Source: AP-15 sp963698995
GTDB lineage: Bacteria; Pseudomonadota; Alphaproteobacteria; ATCC43930; CGMCC-115725
Assembly: GCA_963698995.1 (NCBI GenBank)
Contig: CAVOTD010000070.1
Span: forward strand, 31,782-95,781
Direction: 5' to 3'
Length of the DNA stretch: 64,000 bases
The position numbers and the translations under genes were made by a program. The notes under the pieces were generated by a model. The model was not told the origin of the DNA. It saw nothing but the letters and a program-made list of their open reading frames with translations, and did not search any database. The first letter of the stretch is position 1; every line of letters begins with the position of its first letter. This document shows, one piece after another, positions 52,211-61,371 of the stretch.

Positions 52211-55200
52211 TCTCGGCGATCTTTGTCGATCGGCCGCGGCTCGCGGTCGTCATCGCGATCGTCATCACGATCGCCGGCGCCCTGGCGCTGCTGCGGATCC
52301 CGGTCGCGCAGTTCCCGGACATCGTGCCGCCGCAGACCGTAGTCTCGGCCACCTTTCCCGGCGCCTCCGCCGCCGTCGTCGAATCGAGCATCGCCCAGCC
52401 GATCGAGGCGCAGGTCGTCGGTGTCGACAAGATGATCTACATGAGTTCGACGAGCGGCAATGACGGCAGCTACAACCTCACCGTCAGCTTTGTGCTCGGC
52501 AGCGATCCCGACATCAACACCAACGCCGTCAATAACCGGGTGCAGACCGCCCTGGCCCAGCTCCCCCAGGAGGTCCAGCTGGAGGGGCTGACGATCCAGA
52601 AGAAGTCGTCGGCGGTCCTGCAGTTCATCATGCTCTATAGCGAGAACGGCAAGCAGGACCCGCTGTTCATCACCAATTACGCGATCATCAATGTGCTCGA
52701 CGTGTTGTCGCGCACACCCGGGGTCGGCCAGGCGCGCTTGTTCGGCGCGCTCAATTACTCGATGCGCATCTGGTTCGACACCCAGCGGCTCGACAATCTG
52801 CAGTTGACCCCGGCCGATGTGATCGCGGCGATCCAGGCGCAGAACGTGGAGGCGCCGGTCGGCCGGATCGGCGCACGCCCGATCAGCAGAGACCAGCAGT
52901 TCCAGATGAACGTGCAGACGCAGGGCCGCCTGACGACACCCGAGCAGTTCGGCAACATCGTGTTGCGCGCCAATCCGGACGGCTCGCTGCTGCGCGTGCG
53001 CGATGTCGCGCGGGTCGATCTCGGCGCCCAGAACCAGGACGTCGAAGGCCGCCTCAACGGCGAGCCTGCGGTCGCGATCGGCATTTATCTCTCGCCCGGC
53101 GCCAACGCGGTGCAGACCGCTGCTCAGGTCGTCGCAAATTTGGATCGCTTGAGCCAGCGCTTCCCAGCCGGGTCTCAAATATTTGGTCAATTACGACACG
53201 ACCACCTTTGTCCAGGCTACGATCCACGACGTGCTGATCACGCTCGTCATCGCCTTTGGGCTGGTCGTGATCGTCGTCTTCGTGTTTCTCGGCAGTCTGC
53301 GCGCGACCCTCATTCCCGCGATCGCGGTGCCGGTCAGTGTGATCGGCACCTTCGCGGTGCTGCTGGTGATGGGATATTCGGCCAATACGATCTCGCTGCT
53401 CGCGGTGGTGCTGGCGATCGGCATCCTGGTCGACGACGCGATCGTGGTGGTCGAGAACGTCGAACGCGTCATGGAGGAAGAACCGAACCTGTCGACCGGC
53501 GGACGCGACGAAGAAGGCGATGACCGAAATCACCGCGCCGATCATCGCGATCACGTTGGTCCTTCTTTCGGTGTTCGTGCCGATTGCCTTCATCCCCGGC
53601 ATCGCGGGAACATTGTTCCGGCAATTCGCGGTGACGATCAGCGTCGCGATGCTGATCTCGGCCTTGAATGCGCTGACCTTGTCGCCGGCGCTGTGCGCCG
53701 TGTTTCTGCGTCCCGGCGGCCCGAAGCGCGGTCCGATGGGCTGGGTGTTGCGGCGCATCGACAATATCCGCGACGGCTATGCGGCGATCGTGCGCCGCCT
53801 GGTGCGCGTCTCCATACTCGGCATTGTGGCGATATTGGCGAGCGCCGCCGGGGTTTATTTTCTGTCTCTGCGAACCCCGACCGGGTTTCTCCCGGAAGAA
53901 GACCAGGGCGCTTTCTTTATCAATGTGCAGTTGCCGGACGGCGCATCGGTCAGCCGCACCCGCGACGCGGTCAAGCGGATCGAGGCCGTGCTGAAGCAGA
54001 TGCCGCAGGTCCAGAACGTTTTCGCGATCGTCGGATTTTCGATCATCGACAGCGTCAACGAGCCGAATACGGGCTTCATCGTGCCGACCCTGAAGCCCTT
54101 CGCCGACCGCGTCGGCGCGGCGAATTCAGCGCAGGCGCTGATCGCGCGAGTGTTCGGCGAGGGGCAGCAGATCCGCACGGCGACCGTCATCCCGTTCAAC
54201 CTGCCGCCGATCATCGGGCTCTCGACGACGGGCGGGTTCGAGTACCGGCTTGAAGGGCTCGAAGGCCAGGAGCCCGCGGCGATGAACAGCGTCATGCAGG
54301 GGCTTCTCGCGACCGCCAACCAGGATCCGCGGCTGACCCGCGTTTTCTCGACCTACACCGCCAGCAACCCGTCGATCTGGCTCGACATCGACCGCGAGAA
54401 GACGCAGGCGCTGGGCCTCAGCATGACCGACGTGTTCGGCGCGTTGCAGGCGACATTGGGCGGCGTCTACATCAACAATTTCAACCTGTTCGGACGCGTT
54501 TGGCAGGTCAACATCGAGGGCGAGGGGGCGGACCGCAGAGATGTCTCCTCGCTGTGGCAAATCTACATCCGCAACAAATTCGGCGCCGATGTGCCATTGC
54601 GCTCGATCGCTAACGCTCGCGTCGTCGTCGGGCCGCAGGTCATCACGCGCTACAACAATTACCGCGCAATCCCGATACAAGGGAGCCCGTCTCCAGGCAC
54701 TTCCTCCGGCACGGCGCTGGCGGCCATGGCGGAGATCTCGGCCAAGACCCTGCCCTCCGGCTATGGCTATGAATGGACCGGGACCGCCTATCAGGAGTTC
54801 GCGGCTTCCGGGCAGACCGGCCCGATCCTGGGGCTCGCCGTGCTGTTCGCGTTTCTGTTTCTCGTCGGCCTCTACGAGAGCTGGATGATCCCGGTCCCGG
54901 TATTGCTGTCGGTGCCGGTCGGAGTGCTCGGGGCGTTTCTCGGAATTTTGATTTTTCACCTGTCGCTCGACCTCTATGCCGAGATCGGGCTCGTCGTGCT
55001 GATCGCGATGGCCGCCAAGAACGGCATCCTGATCGTCGAATTCGCCAAGGACCGGCGCGAGGAGGGCATGGACATCCGGGAGGCCGCGGTGCTCGGCTCG
55101 CGGATGCGGTTTCGCGCCGTAATGATGACCTCCTTCGCCTTCATCCTCGGCGTCTACCCGCTGGTCACGGCGCAGGGCGCGGCCGAGATCAGCCGGCACG

Positions 55201-55466
55201 ACGTCGGCACGCCGGTCTTCGCCGGGATGATCGCCGCCAGCGCCATCGGGCTCTTCGTGATCCCGATGCTCTACGTCACCTTCCAGACCATCCGCGAGCG
55301 CAGCAGCGCCCGCTTCCGCCGCTTGCGGCCGCGTCCCGGCCCTCCCCCCCGCGTGCGGGGGAGGGCTAGGGTGGGGGGCGCACGGACTAGCCCAGCCCTC
55401 TGGTCGGCAAGGCGGCAGCGTGGGTTGCGAGTCGGCAATGGTAAAGCTCAGCAAGCATACGGCTGA
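52207..55466 (+). pseudogene. RND efflux permease (HAE1, AcrB/MexB-like), two frameshifts
   Basis: It starts MISAIFVDRPRLAVVIAIV and has FPDIVPPQTVVSATFPGAS, typical of HAE1 transporters. A shift near 53171 and another near 53505 divide it; the middle part contains VLAIGILVDDAIVVVENVE, the proton-relay Asp pair. The third frame starts MTEITAPIIAITLVLLSVFV and runs through VLIAMAAKNGILIVEFAKD to a C-terminus read through a palindromic repeat (55340-55378), so the tail after FRRLRPRP is probably not native. The pump would export drugs or other hydrophobic compounds with the adaptor upstream; a TolC-type gene is not nearby. Confidence 0.8.
55340..55378. repeat. GC-rich palindrome, relative of the repeat at 39846
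   Basis: The stem CCCTCCCC with GGGGAGGG around a CGCGTGC loop lies inside the C-terminal end of the permease frame, followed by TAGGGTGGGGG. It looks like an intergenic repeat that has entered or replaced the end of the permease gene. Confidence 0.6.
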
Positions 55467-55682
55467 TGAGATGGAGGGACGCGGTATCTTGCTTTCCTAC
55501 ATCGAGGCGGCGCTCACCTCGCCGGATACGCGTCGTGCAGGATATGACCGATCCGGCCCTGAGCCGCTCATATAAAGTCATTCCCGAATTCGGAAACCGC
55601 GTGCTTCGCGTGGTTCACCGGCCCGATGGCGATGATTATTTTCGTGGTGACGGCGCATTGGGACAGAGGAGCAAAGCTGTGA
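55438..55682 (+). pseudogene. DUF4258-like protein, two frameshifts
   Basis: From an ATG at 55438 the frame gives MVKLSKHTADEMEGRGI then LLSYIEAALTSPD. The sequence continues in other frames as RVVQDMTDPALSRSYKVI, PEFGNRVLRVVHRPDGD and VVTAHWDRGAKL, stop at 55680-55682. That is the typical DUF4258 order: an H-x(n)-RGI motif, then a VRVVYRPD-type block and a VVTAHWD end. Shifts are near 55530 and 55652. Its TGA overlaps the GTG start of the DUF2283 gene, so the two are linked. Such pairs are suspected toxin-antitoxin modules. Confidence 0.65.
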
Positions 55683-55882
55683 TCCGGACCAGTTACGATC
55701 CAGAGGCCGACGTGCTCCATGTCGCATTCGGCCCCCAGGGCGTGCCTTCTGATACGTCTGAGGAAGTCGCCCCGGGCGTGTTCGTAGAGTTCGACCCGAA
55801 TGGCAACCCGATCGGCATCGAGGTAATCAGCGTGCGGCGCAGAAGTGGCGAGATTGCGCCAGCGCAAGCAGCCGCCAAGTAG
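55679..55882 (+). CDS. DUF2283 family protein
   Basis: A 67-residue protein starting at a GTG at 55679, which overlaps the preceding stop (GTGA). The sequence VIRTSYDPEADVLHVAFG, then DTSEEVAPGVFVEFDPNGNP and IGIEVISVRRRSG, is the DUF2283 signature with the DADVLYI-like and GIEILSA-like motifs. No function is established. The link with the DUF4258-like gene suggests a paired role. Confidence 0.8.
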   Translation: MIRTSYDPEADVLHVAFGPQGVPSDTSEEVAPGVFVEFDPNGNPIGIEVISVRRRSGEIAPAQAAAK

Positions 55883-55896
55883 CTCTCGCCCGGGCT

Positions 55897-57663
55897 CTAC
55901 CGGCGCCCGAACAGCCGTTCGATGTCGGCGAGGTCGAGCGCGATGTAGGTCGGGCGGCCGTGATTGCACTGGCCGCTGTTGGGGGTCGCCTCCATCTGGC
56001 GCAGCAACGCGTCCATCTCGGGGGGCGAGAGGTGCCGCCCGGCGCGCACGCTGGTGTGGCAGGCGAGGGTGCCGCAGACCGTCTCGATCCGCTCCTTCAA
56101 CGCCAGGGTATCGCCCCACTCGGCGAGCTCGTCGGCGAGGTCGCGCACCAGGGCGCCGACATCGAGCCCCGGCAGCAAGGCCGGGACCTCGCGGACGACG
56201 ACCGCACCGGGTCCGAACGGCTCGAGCACGAGCCCGAATTCGGCGAGCTCCTCGGCGCGGGCGGCGAGCCGTGCGGCGCCGGTCTCGTCGAGCTCGACGA
56301 TTTCGGGCAACAGCAGAGCCTGGCGCGCCACGCCGTGCGCGGCCAGCGCCTCCTTCATGCGTTCGTAAACGAGCCGCTCATGCGCCGCATGCTGATCGAC
56401 GAGGACGATCCCGGTCGCGGTCTCCGCCAGGATGTAGGTCCGGTGCAGCTGCGCGCGCGGGGTGCCGAGCGGTGCCTCTGTCGCCGGCAGCTTCCTCGGT
56501 CGGCCGCAGAAAATTGTTGGCGCTCTCGGCGAGCGCCAATGACGGGGTCGGCGGCGGCAGCGGAAACGCGAAGCGCGGCGCACTCGAGGCGCTGGGAGTG
56601 CCGGACCCCGGGGCGGAAGGCCGCGACTGCCCCGGCGGCGACGGTCGACGAGGCGCGGTGCCCGGCGGCGGCCAGCGCGTTGCGCAACGCCCCGACGATC
56701 AGCCCGCGCACCAATGCGGCGTCGCGGAACCGCACCTCGGCCTTCGCCGGATGGACGTTGACGTCGATCTCCTCGGCCGGCCCGTCGACAAACAACGCGA
56801 CCATCGGGTGGCGGTCGCGGGCGAGCACATCCTGGTAGGCGCCGCGCACCGCGCCGACCAGCAGCTTGTCGCGCACCGGCCGGCCGTTGACGACGAGATA
56901 CTGGTCGCGCGGCGCGGCGCGGTTGAGCGTCGGCAACCCGATCAGCCCGGTCAGCCGAAACCCGCCCCGCTCGGCGTCGATCTCGACCGAATTCTCGGCG
57001 AAGTCGCGCCCCAGCAGCGCCGCGAGCCGGGCGCGGCGGGCGAGTGCCGCTTCGCTGTCGCCGGCCGCGGCGAGCCGCAGCAGCACGCGCTCCTCGTCGC
57101 CGATTACGGTGAATGCGATTCCGGGATAGGCCATCGCGAGCCGGCGCACCGAGTCGACGGCCAGATCGCGCTCGGTGCGCGGCGTCTTCAGGAATTTGAG
57201 CCGCGCCGGGGTCGCGAAGAACAGGTCGCGCACCTCGACCCGCGTCCCCGGCGGATGCGCCGCCGGCACCGGCGCCGCTTTCCGGCCCGCCTCGACCGCG
57301 ATCTCCCAGGCGCTGTCGGCGCCGGGCGGCCGCGAGGTGATCCGCATCCGGCTGACCGCGCCGATCGACGGCAACGCCTCGCCGCGGAAGCCGAGCGCGC
57401 GATGCGCAGAGATCGTCGTCGGGCAATTTCGAGGTGCAGTGCCGCTCGACCGCCAAGACCAGCTCTTCCGCGGTCATGCCGGCGCCATTGTCGGCGACCG
57501 CGATCAGCGCCTGGCCGCCTTCCTTCAACGTGACGTCGATGCGCGCGGCGCCGGCGTCGATCGCGTTCTCGACCAATTCCTTGACCGCCGCGGCCGGCCG
57601 CTCGATGACCTCGCCGGCGGCGATGCGGTTGACGAGGACCGGAGGCAGAAGACGGATCGCCAT
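55897..57663 (-). pseudogene. mutL: DNA mismatch repair protein MutL, frameshifted
   Basis: The N-terminus reads MAIRLLPPVLVNRIAAGEV then ELVENAIDAGAARIDV and ADNGAGMTAEEL, the GHKL ATPase motifs. After KLPDDDL a base is lost near 57412 and the frame switches to ALPSIGAVSRMRITS, then VRDLFFATPARLKFLKT and DQYLVVNGRPVRDK. It switches again near 56600-56510 and ends with the C-terminal domain: DQHAAHERLVYER, the DQHA(X)2E(X)4E endonuclease motif that E. coli MutL lacks, then ACHTSVRAGRHLSP and DIERLFGRR. Rejoined it is one MutL of about 590 residues. It faces the cysteine-synthase-like gene. Several shifts in a repair gene could mean error or true loss. Confidence 0.85.
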
Positions 57664-57790
57664 CTGCGAAGTTTATGCTAACGGAGGGCGCGATCATAGG
57701 CTCGGCCTCGCTCCCGACACTCTGGCCTGGTTGTAAGACGCGTCCGCACCGCCGATACTGTCGGCGCGGAGTTCGGGCAAGGAGGGAGGC

Positions 57791-58789
57791 ATGCAGGTTC
57801 GCGACGGTTTTGTCGGCAGCGTCGGAAAGACGCCGCTGATCAAATTGCGGCGGGCCTCCGAGGAGACCGGGTGCACGATCCTCGGCAAGGCTGAGTTCCT
57901 CAATCCCGGCGGCTCGGTCAAGGACCGCGCCGCGCTCTACATCATCAAGGACGCCGAGGAGCGCGGGCTGTTGCGCCCGGGCGGCGTCATCGTCGAGGGC
58001 ACTGCCGGCAACACCGGGATCGGTCTCGCGCTGGTCGGCAACGCCCGCGGCTATCGCACCGTCATCGTCATGCCCGAGACGCAGAGCCAGGAAAAGAAGG
58101 ACATGCTGCTGTTGTGCGGCGTCGATCTGCGGCTCGTGCCGGCGGTGCCCTATGCCAACCCGATGAATTATGTGCGCTATTCCGGGCGCCTCGCCGAGGA
58201 GATCGCCGCGCAGGAGCCGAACGGCGCGATCTGGGCCAACCAGTTCGACAATCTCGCCAACCGGCGCGGCCATTACGAGACGACCGGCCCGGAGATCTGG
58301 GACGAGACCGACGGCGAAATCGACGGTTTCACCTGCTCGGTCGGCACCGGCGGCACGCTTTCCGGCGTCGGGATCGCGCTCAAGGAGCGCAACGCCAACG
58401 TCAAGATCTATCTCTCCGACTGCATGGGCTCGGGCATCTACAGCTGGTACGCGCGCCGCGAGTTCAAGCCCGAGGGCAACTCGATCACCGAGGGCATCGG
58501 CAACAACCGCGAAACCAAGAACCTCGAAGGGTTCGCGCCCGACGGGCAATACCAGATCACCGACGCCGAGATGCTGCCGGTCCTGTTCAGCCTCGTTGAG
58601 GACGAGGGGCTGGTGCTCGGCGGCTCCACCGGGATCAATGTGTGCGGCGCGATGCGCCTCGCGCGCGAGCTCGGCCCCGGCCATACGATCGTGACGATCC
58701 TCGCCGATTCCGGCACCCGCTACCAATCCAAGCTGTTCAACCCCGAATTCCTGAAAGCCCGCGACCTTCCCACCCCACCGTGGCTTTAA
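57791..58789 (+). CDS. Cysteine synthase family PLP enzyme (CysK-like)
   Basis: A 332-residue PLP enzyme. The PLP Lys is in EFLNPGGSVKDRAALYII, the substrate loop in VEGTAGNTGIGLAL, and the phosphate loop in SVGTGGTLSGVGIAL. The end reads LADSGTRYQSKLFNPEFL. The family makes cysteine from O-acetylserine or handles related beta-replacement reactions; this member's length and the insert region YANPMNYVRYSGRLAEEI suggest a subtype other than plain CysK, and the true reaction is uncertain. The start is an ATG with a GGAGGGAGG upstream. Confidence 0.88.
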   Translation: MQVRDGFVGSVGKTPLIKLRRASEETGCTILGKAEFLNPGGSVKDRAALYIIKDAEERGLLRPGGVIVEGTAGNTGIGLALVGNARGYRTVIVMPETQSQEKKDMLLLCGVDLRLVPAVPYANPMNYVRYSGRLAEEIAAQEPNGAIWANQFDNLANRRGHYETTGPEIWDETDGEIDGFTCSVGTGGTLSGVGIALKERNANVKIYLSDCMGSGIYSWYARREFKPEGNSITEGIGNNRETKNLEGFAPDGQYQITDAEMLPVLFSLVEDEGLVLGGSTGINVCGAMRLARELGPGHTIVTILADSGTRYQSKLFNPEFLKARDLPTPPWL

Positions 58790-58810
58790 CACGCCGAAAC
58801 CGATCACCTT

Positions 58811-58837
58811 ACCATCCCGGCGAAGGCCGGGACCCAT
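58811..58837. repeat. Left copy of a 27-base inverted repeat flanking the GIY-YIG gene
   Basis: These 27 bases, core CATCCCGGCGAAGGCCGGGA, occur as an exact reverse complement at 59165-59191. The repeat itself is also partly palindromic (CCCGG...CCGGG). The start codon of the GIY-YIG frame follows immediately. Confidence 0.9.
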
Positions 58838-59151
58838 ATGTCGAGCTGCACGATGTATTTTGTCTATCTACTGGCGAGCTACTGGCGAGCAGACGGTATG
58901 GCACGCTGTACATCGGGTGGACGACTAACCTTGCCAGGCGGGTCTGGGAACACAAAAACAAGGTGGTACCTGAATTCACGACCAAATACGCGGTGGACCG
59001 CCTGGTATGGTTTGAGAGTTACGAGGACAGGGAGGCGGCGCTGCGTCGAGAAAAACAGATCAAAGGCTGGAAACGGGACTGGAAGATCAATTTGATCGAG
59101 ACGCAAAACCGACATTGGATCGACCTCTATGACAATCTGCCCGATGCGTGA
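58838..59151 (+). pseudogene. GIY-YIG nuclease, broken by an 11-base tandem duplication
   Basis: The frame from the ATG at 58838 (or 58853, MYFVYLLAS) is right to VYLLAS. An exact tandem duplication of CTACTGGCGAG (58868-58878 and 58879-58889) then shifts the frame. Taking out one copy gives MYFVYLLASRRYGTLYIGWT then TNLARRVWEHKNKVVPEF, YAVDRLVWFESYEDREAALR and GWKRDWKINLIETQN, stop at 59149-59151: a complete GIY-YIG protein of about 95 residues. The motif order VYLLAS, GTLYIG, RRVWEH is diagnostic. The gene is flanked by perfect inverted repeats. Neighbours are not related by function. Confidence 0.85.
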
Positions 59152-59164
59152 CGGCCGCCGCACC

Positions 59165-59191
59165 ATGGGTCCCGGCCTTCGCCGGGATGGT
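59165..59191. repeat. Right copy of the 27-base inverted repeat
   Basis: An exact reverse complement of 58811-58837. It overlaps the open frame upstream of the alanyl-tRNA editing protein, so that an ORF beginning at 59148 would be partly encoded by repeat sequence; the true start lies after it. Confidence 0.9.
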
Positions 59192-59210
59192 GCTCAAGGG
59201 GGGGGACGCG

Positions 59211-59921
59211 ATGACTGAGCTGCTGTTTCGCGACGATGGGTATCTGCGGTCCTGCGCGGCGCGGGTGATTGCCGCCGATGAGCGCGGCATTCGGCTCGAC
59301 CGCACGGTTTTCTATCCCACCGGCGGCGGCCAGCCGGGTGATACCGGTGTGCTGCGGCTTGCCACGGGTCAGGCGATTGCGATCGCCGATACAATCAAAG
59401 GCGACGGCGCAGACGAGGTGATTCACATCCCGGCGCCTGGCTCGACGCTCCCCGAGACGGGCACCGAGCTCGTAGCCGAGATCGATTGGGAGCGGCGGTA
59501 CCGGCTGATGCGCATGCACACCTGCCTGCATCTGTTGTGCAGCATCGTGCCCGGGGCGGTGACCGGCGGGCAGGTTTCCGACGGCAGAGGACGGCTCGAT
59601 TTCGACGTGCCTGGATCGAGCCTCGACAAGGAGATGCTCTCGGGCCGGCTCAACGCACTGATTGCAGAGGCGCACCAAGTCGGGCCGCGGTGGATCACCG
59701 ATGCGGAACTCGCCGCCCAGCCCGAGCTCGTCCGCACGATGTCGGTCAAACCGCCGAGCGGGATGGGGCAGGTGCGCTTGATTGAAATCTCGGGGATTGA
59801 TCTGCAGCCCTGCGGCGGCACGCATATCCGCAGCACCAGCGAGATCGGCCTGGTCGCGGTGACCAAAATCGAGAACAAAGGCAAGCAAAACCGCCGCGTA
59901 GATCTCGCGTTCGCCGAATAA
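59211..59921 (+). CDS. Alanyl-tRNA editing protein (AlaX-like)
   Basis: A 236-residue protein. The ATG at 59211 (MTELLFRDDGYLRSCAARV) follows a GGGGGGG run that can serve as Shine-Dalgarno; the longer frame from 59148 is repeat-encoded. The N-terminal part has TVFYPTGGGQPGDTGVL, as in the AlaRS editing domain. The zinc ligands are in RMHTCLHLLCSI (HxxxH) and in LQPCGGTHIRSTSEIG (C-G-G-T-H). It would clear mischarged Ser- or Gly-tRNA(Ala) in trans. It is followed after 13 bases by the sulfurtransferase gene. Confidence 0.9.
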   Translation: MTELLFRDDGYLRSCAARVIAADERGIRLDRTVFYPTGGGQPGDTGVLRLATGQAIAIADTIKGDGADEVIHIPAPGSTLPETGTELVAEIDWERRYRLMRMHTCLHLLCSIVPGAVTGGQVSDGRGRLDFDVPGSSLDKEMLSGRLNALIAEAHQVGPRWITDAELAAQPELVRTMSVKPPSGMGQVRLIEISGIDLQPCGGTHIRSTSEIGLVAVTKIENKGKQNRRVDLAFAE

Positions 59922-59934
59922 GGGGAGGAGGCCC

Positions 59935-60825
59935 ATGCCCTACGCCCGTCCCGAGGCGCTCGTCACTAGCGAGTGGCTCGCCGCCCATATCGGCGACCCG
60001 CATGTCCGGGTCGTCAACTTGTCCTTCAAACTGCCGGGAATTACCCCGACGGCGCGGGAGGATTATGACCGCGGCCACATCCCGGGCGCCGTGTTCTTCG
60101 ACATAGACGACATCGCGGAGCCGGGCACGAGCCTGCCGCATATGATCCCGTCGCCCGAGCTGTTCGCGCGCAAGATGGAAGGGCTCGGCATCGGCGACAA
60201 CGACCGCGTTATCGTTTACGACAGCGCCGGCCTGTCTTCGGCCGGTCGCGCCTGGTGGATGCTGCGCCTCTTCGGGCATCACAATGTCGCGCTCCTCGAC
60301 GGCGGTCTGCCCAAATGGAAGGCCGAAGGGCGACCGCTCGAAACCGTCGTGCCGAACCCGCCGCATTGCCGTTTTACAGCGCGGCTCGACCCGGCGCTGG
60401 TCCGCGACCAGCAAGCGTTGCTCGACAATCTGTCGACGCGGCGCGAGCAGATCGTCGATGCCCGCGCCGCGGCACGGTTCGCCGGGATTGCCGAAGAAGC
60501 CCGGCCCGGCTTGCGCCGGGGCCATATTCCCGGCAGCCACAACCTGCCCTACGACCGGGTCACCGATCCGCAGACCCGCCGACTGCGCGATGCCGCCGAG
60601 CTCTTGGACCTGTTCCGTGACGCTGGCGTTGCGCTCGACCGGCCGATCGTCACGAGCTGCGGGTCCGGTGTCACCGCCTGCGCGCTCGCTTTTGCGCTGC
60701 ACCTGATCGGGCGTACCGGACGTCGCCGTCTATGACGGGTCGTGGTCGAATGGGGGCTGCCAGGCGACACGCCGGTCGAGGCCGGCCCCCCGCCTGCCAA
60801 GACGCCTCCTGCCAAGACGCCGTGA
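59935..60825 (+). pseudogene. 3-mercaptopyruvate sulfurtransferase-like rhodanese, frameshifted near the end
   Basis: Two rhodanese domains. The first has YDRGHIPGAVFFDIDDIA and WWMLRLFGHHNVALLDGG, the second VDARAAARFAGIAEEARPG and the catalytic loop TSCGSGVTACALAFAL (CGSGVTAC), typical of mercaptopyruvate sulfurtransferase. After HLIGRT a shift near 60715 hides the end, DVAVYDGSWS, and a second near 60748 hides EWGLPGDTPVEAGPPPAK then TPPAKTP, stop at 60823-60825. The gene transfers sulfur from 3-mercaptopyruvate to thiols or cyanide. Its TGA overlaps the GTG start of the next gene. Confidence 0.85.
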
Positions 60826-61371
60826 CCGCGCTCGAAGACGTCATCACCTATCTCGAAATGCTCGAGCGGCCCGCCGGGAAGCGGGTCCCGGCGCCGCTCG
60901 ACAAGCTCGCGCTGATGCGCGCCGAGGACTGCACCGTCTCATTTTACCGTTACATATACGATACGGTGGGCCGGCCGTGGGCTGTGGTTCGAACGGCGGC
61001 TCGTCGAGGATGCGGCGCTGGCAGCCCTCATCGCCAAGCCGACGGTCGAGATCTTCGTGCTGCACGTGCGCGGGGTCCCCGCCGGCTTTTTCGAGCTCGA
61101 TACTGCAGCGCCGCGCGAGACGAAGCTGTGCTATTTCGGGCTCATCCCTGACTTTATCGGCCGCCGGCTCGGCCCCTACCTGCTGCAGGCGGCGATCGAC
61201 CAGGCCTGGTCGAGACCGCTCGACCGCTTTTGGCTCCATACCTCGACTTTCGATCATCCAAAGGCGCTGGCCACATACCAGCGGGCCGGCTTTGTCGTTT
61301 ATGCGCGCCGCCGGGTATCATTCGACGACCCGCGCGACACCGGGATTCTGCCAAAGACAGAGCAGAGCTAG
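60822..61371 (+). pseudogene. GNAT acetyltransferase, one frameshift
   Basis: It starts at a GTG at 60822 that overlaps the sulfurtransferase stop: VTALEDVITYLEMLERP and CTVSFYRYIYDTVGRPW. After a shift near 60980 another frame continues LWFERRLVEDAALAALI, then VEIFVLHVRGVPAGFFELD and IGRRLGPYLLQAAIDQAW. That last stretch is the acetyl-CoA binding R/Q-x-x-G-x-G/A region. The end is YQRAGFVVYARRRVSFDD. It is a GNAT fold protein of about 180 residues. The substrate is unknown. It is convergent with the next gene and overlaps its stop by 4 bases. Confidence 0.8.

Noticed and set aside
54126..55454. Minus-strand ORF of 442 residues over the RND permease
   Set aside because: Antisense of conserved permease sequence with charged, low-complexity content.
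57188..58837. Minus-strand ORF of 549 residues over mutL and the cysteine-synthase gene
   Set aside because: It runs antisense to the PLP enzyme. Only its last part reads as true mutL sequence, which is already covered.
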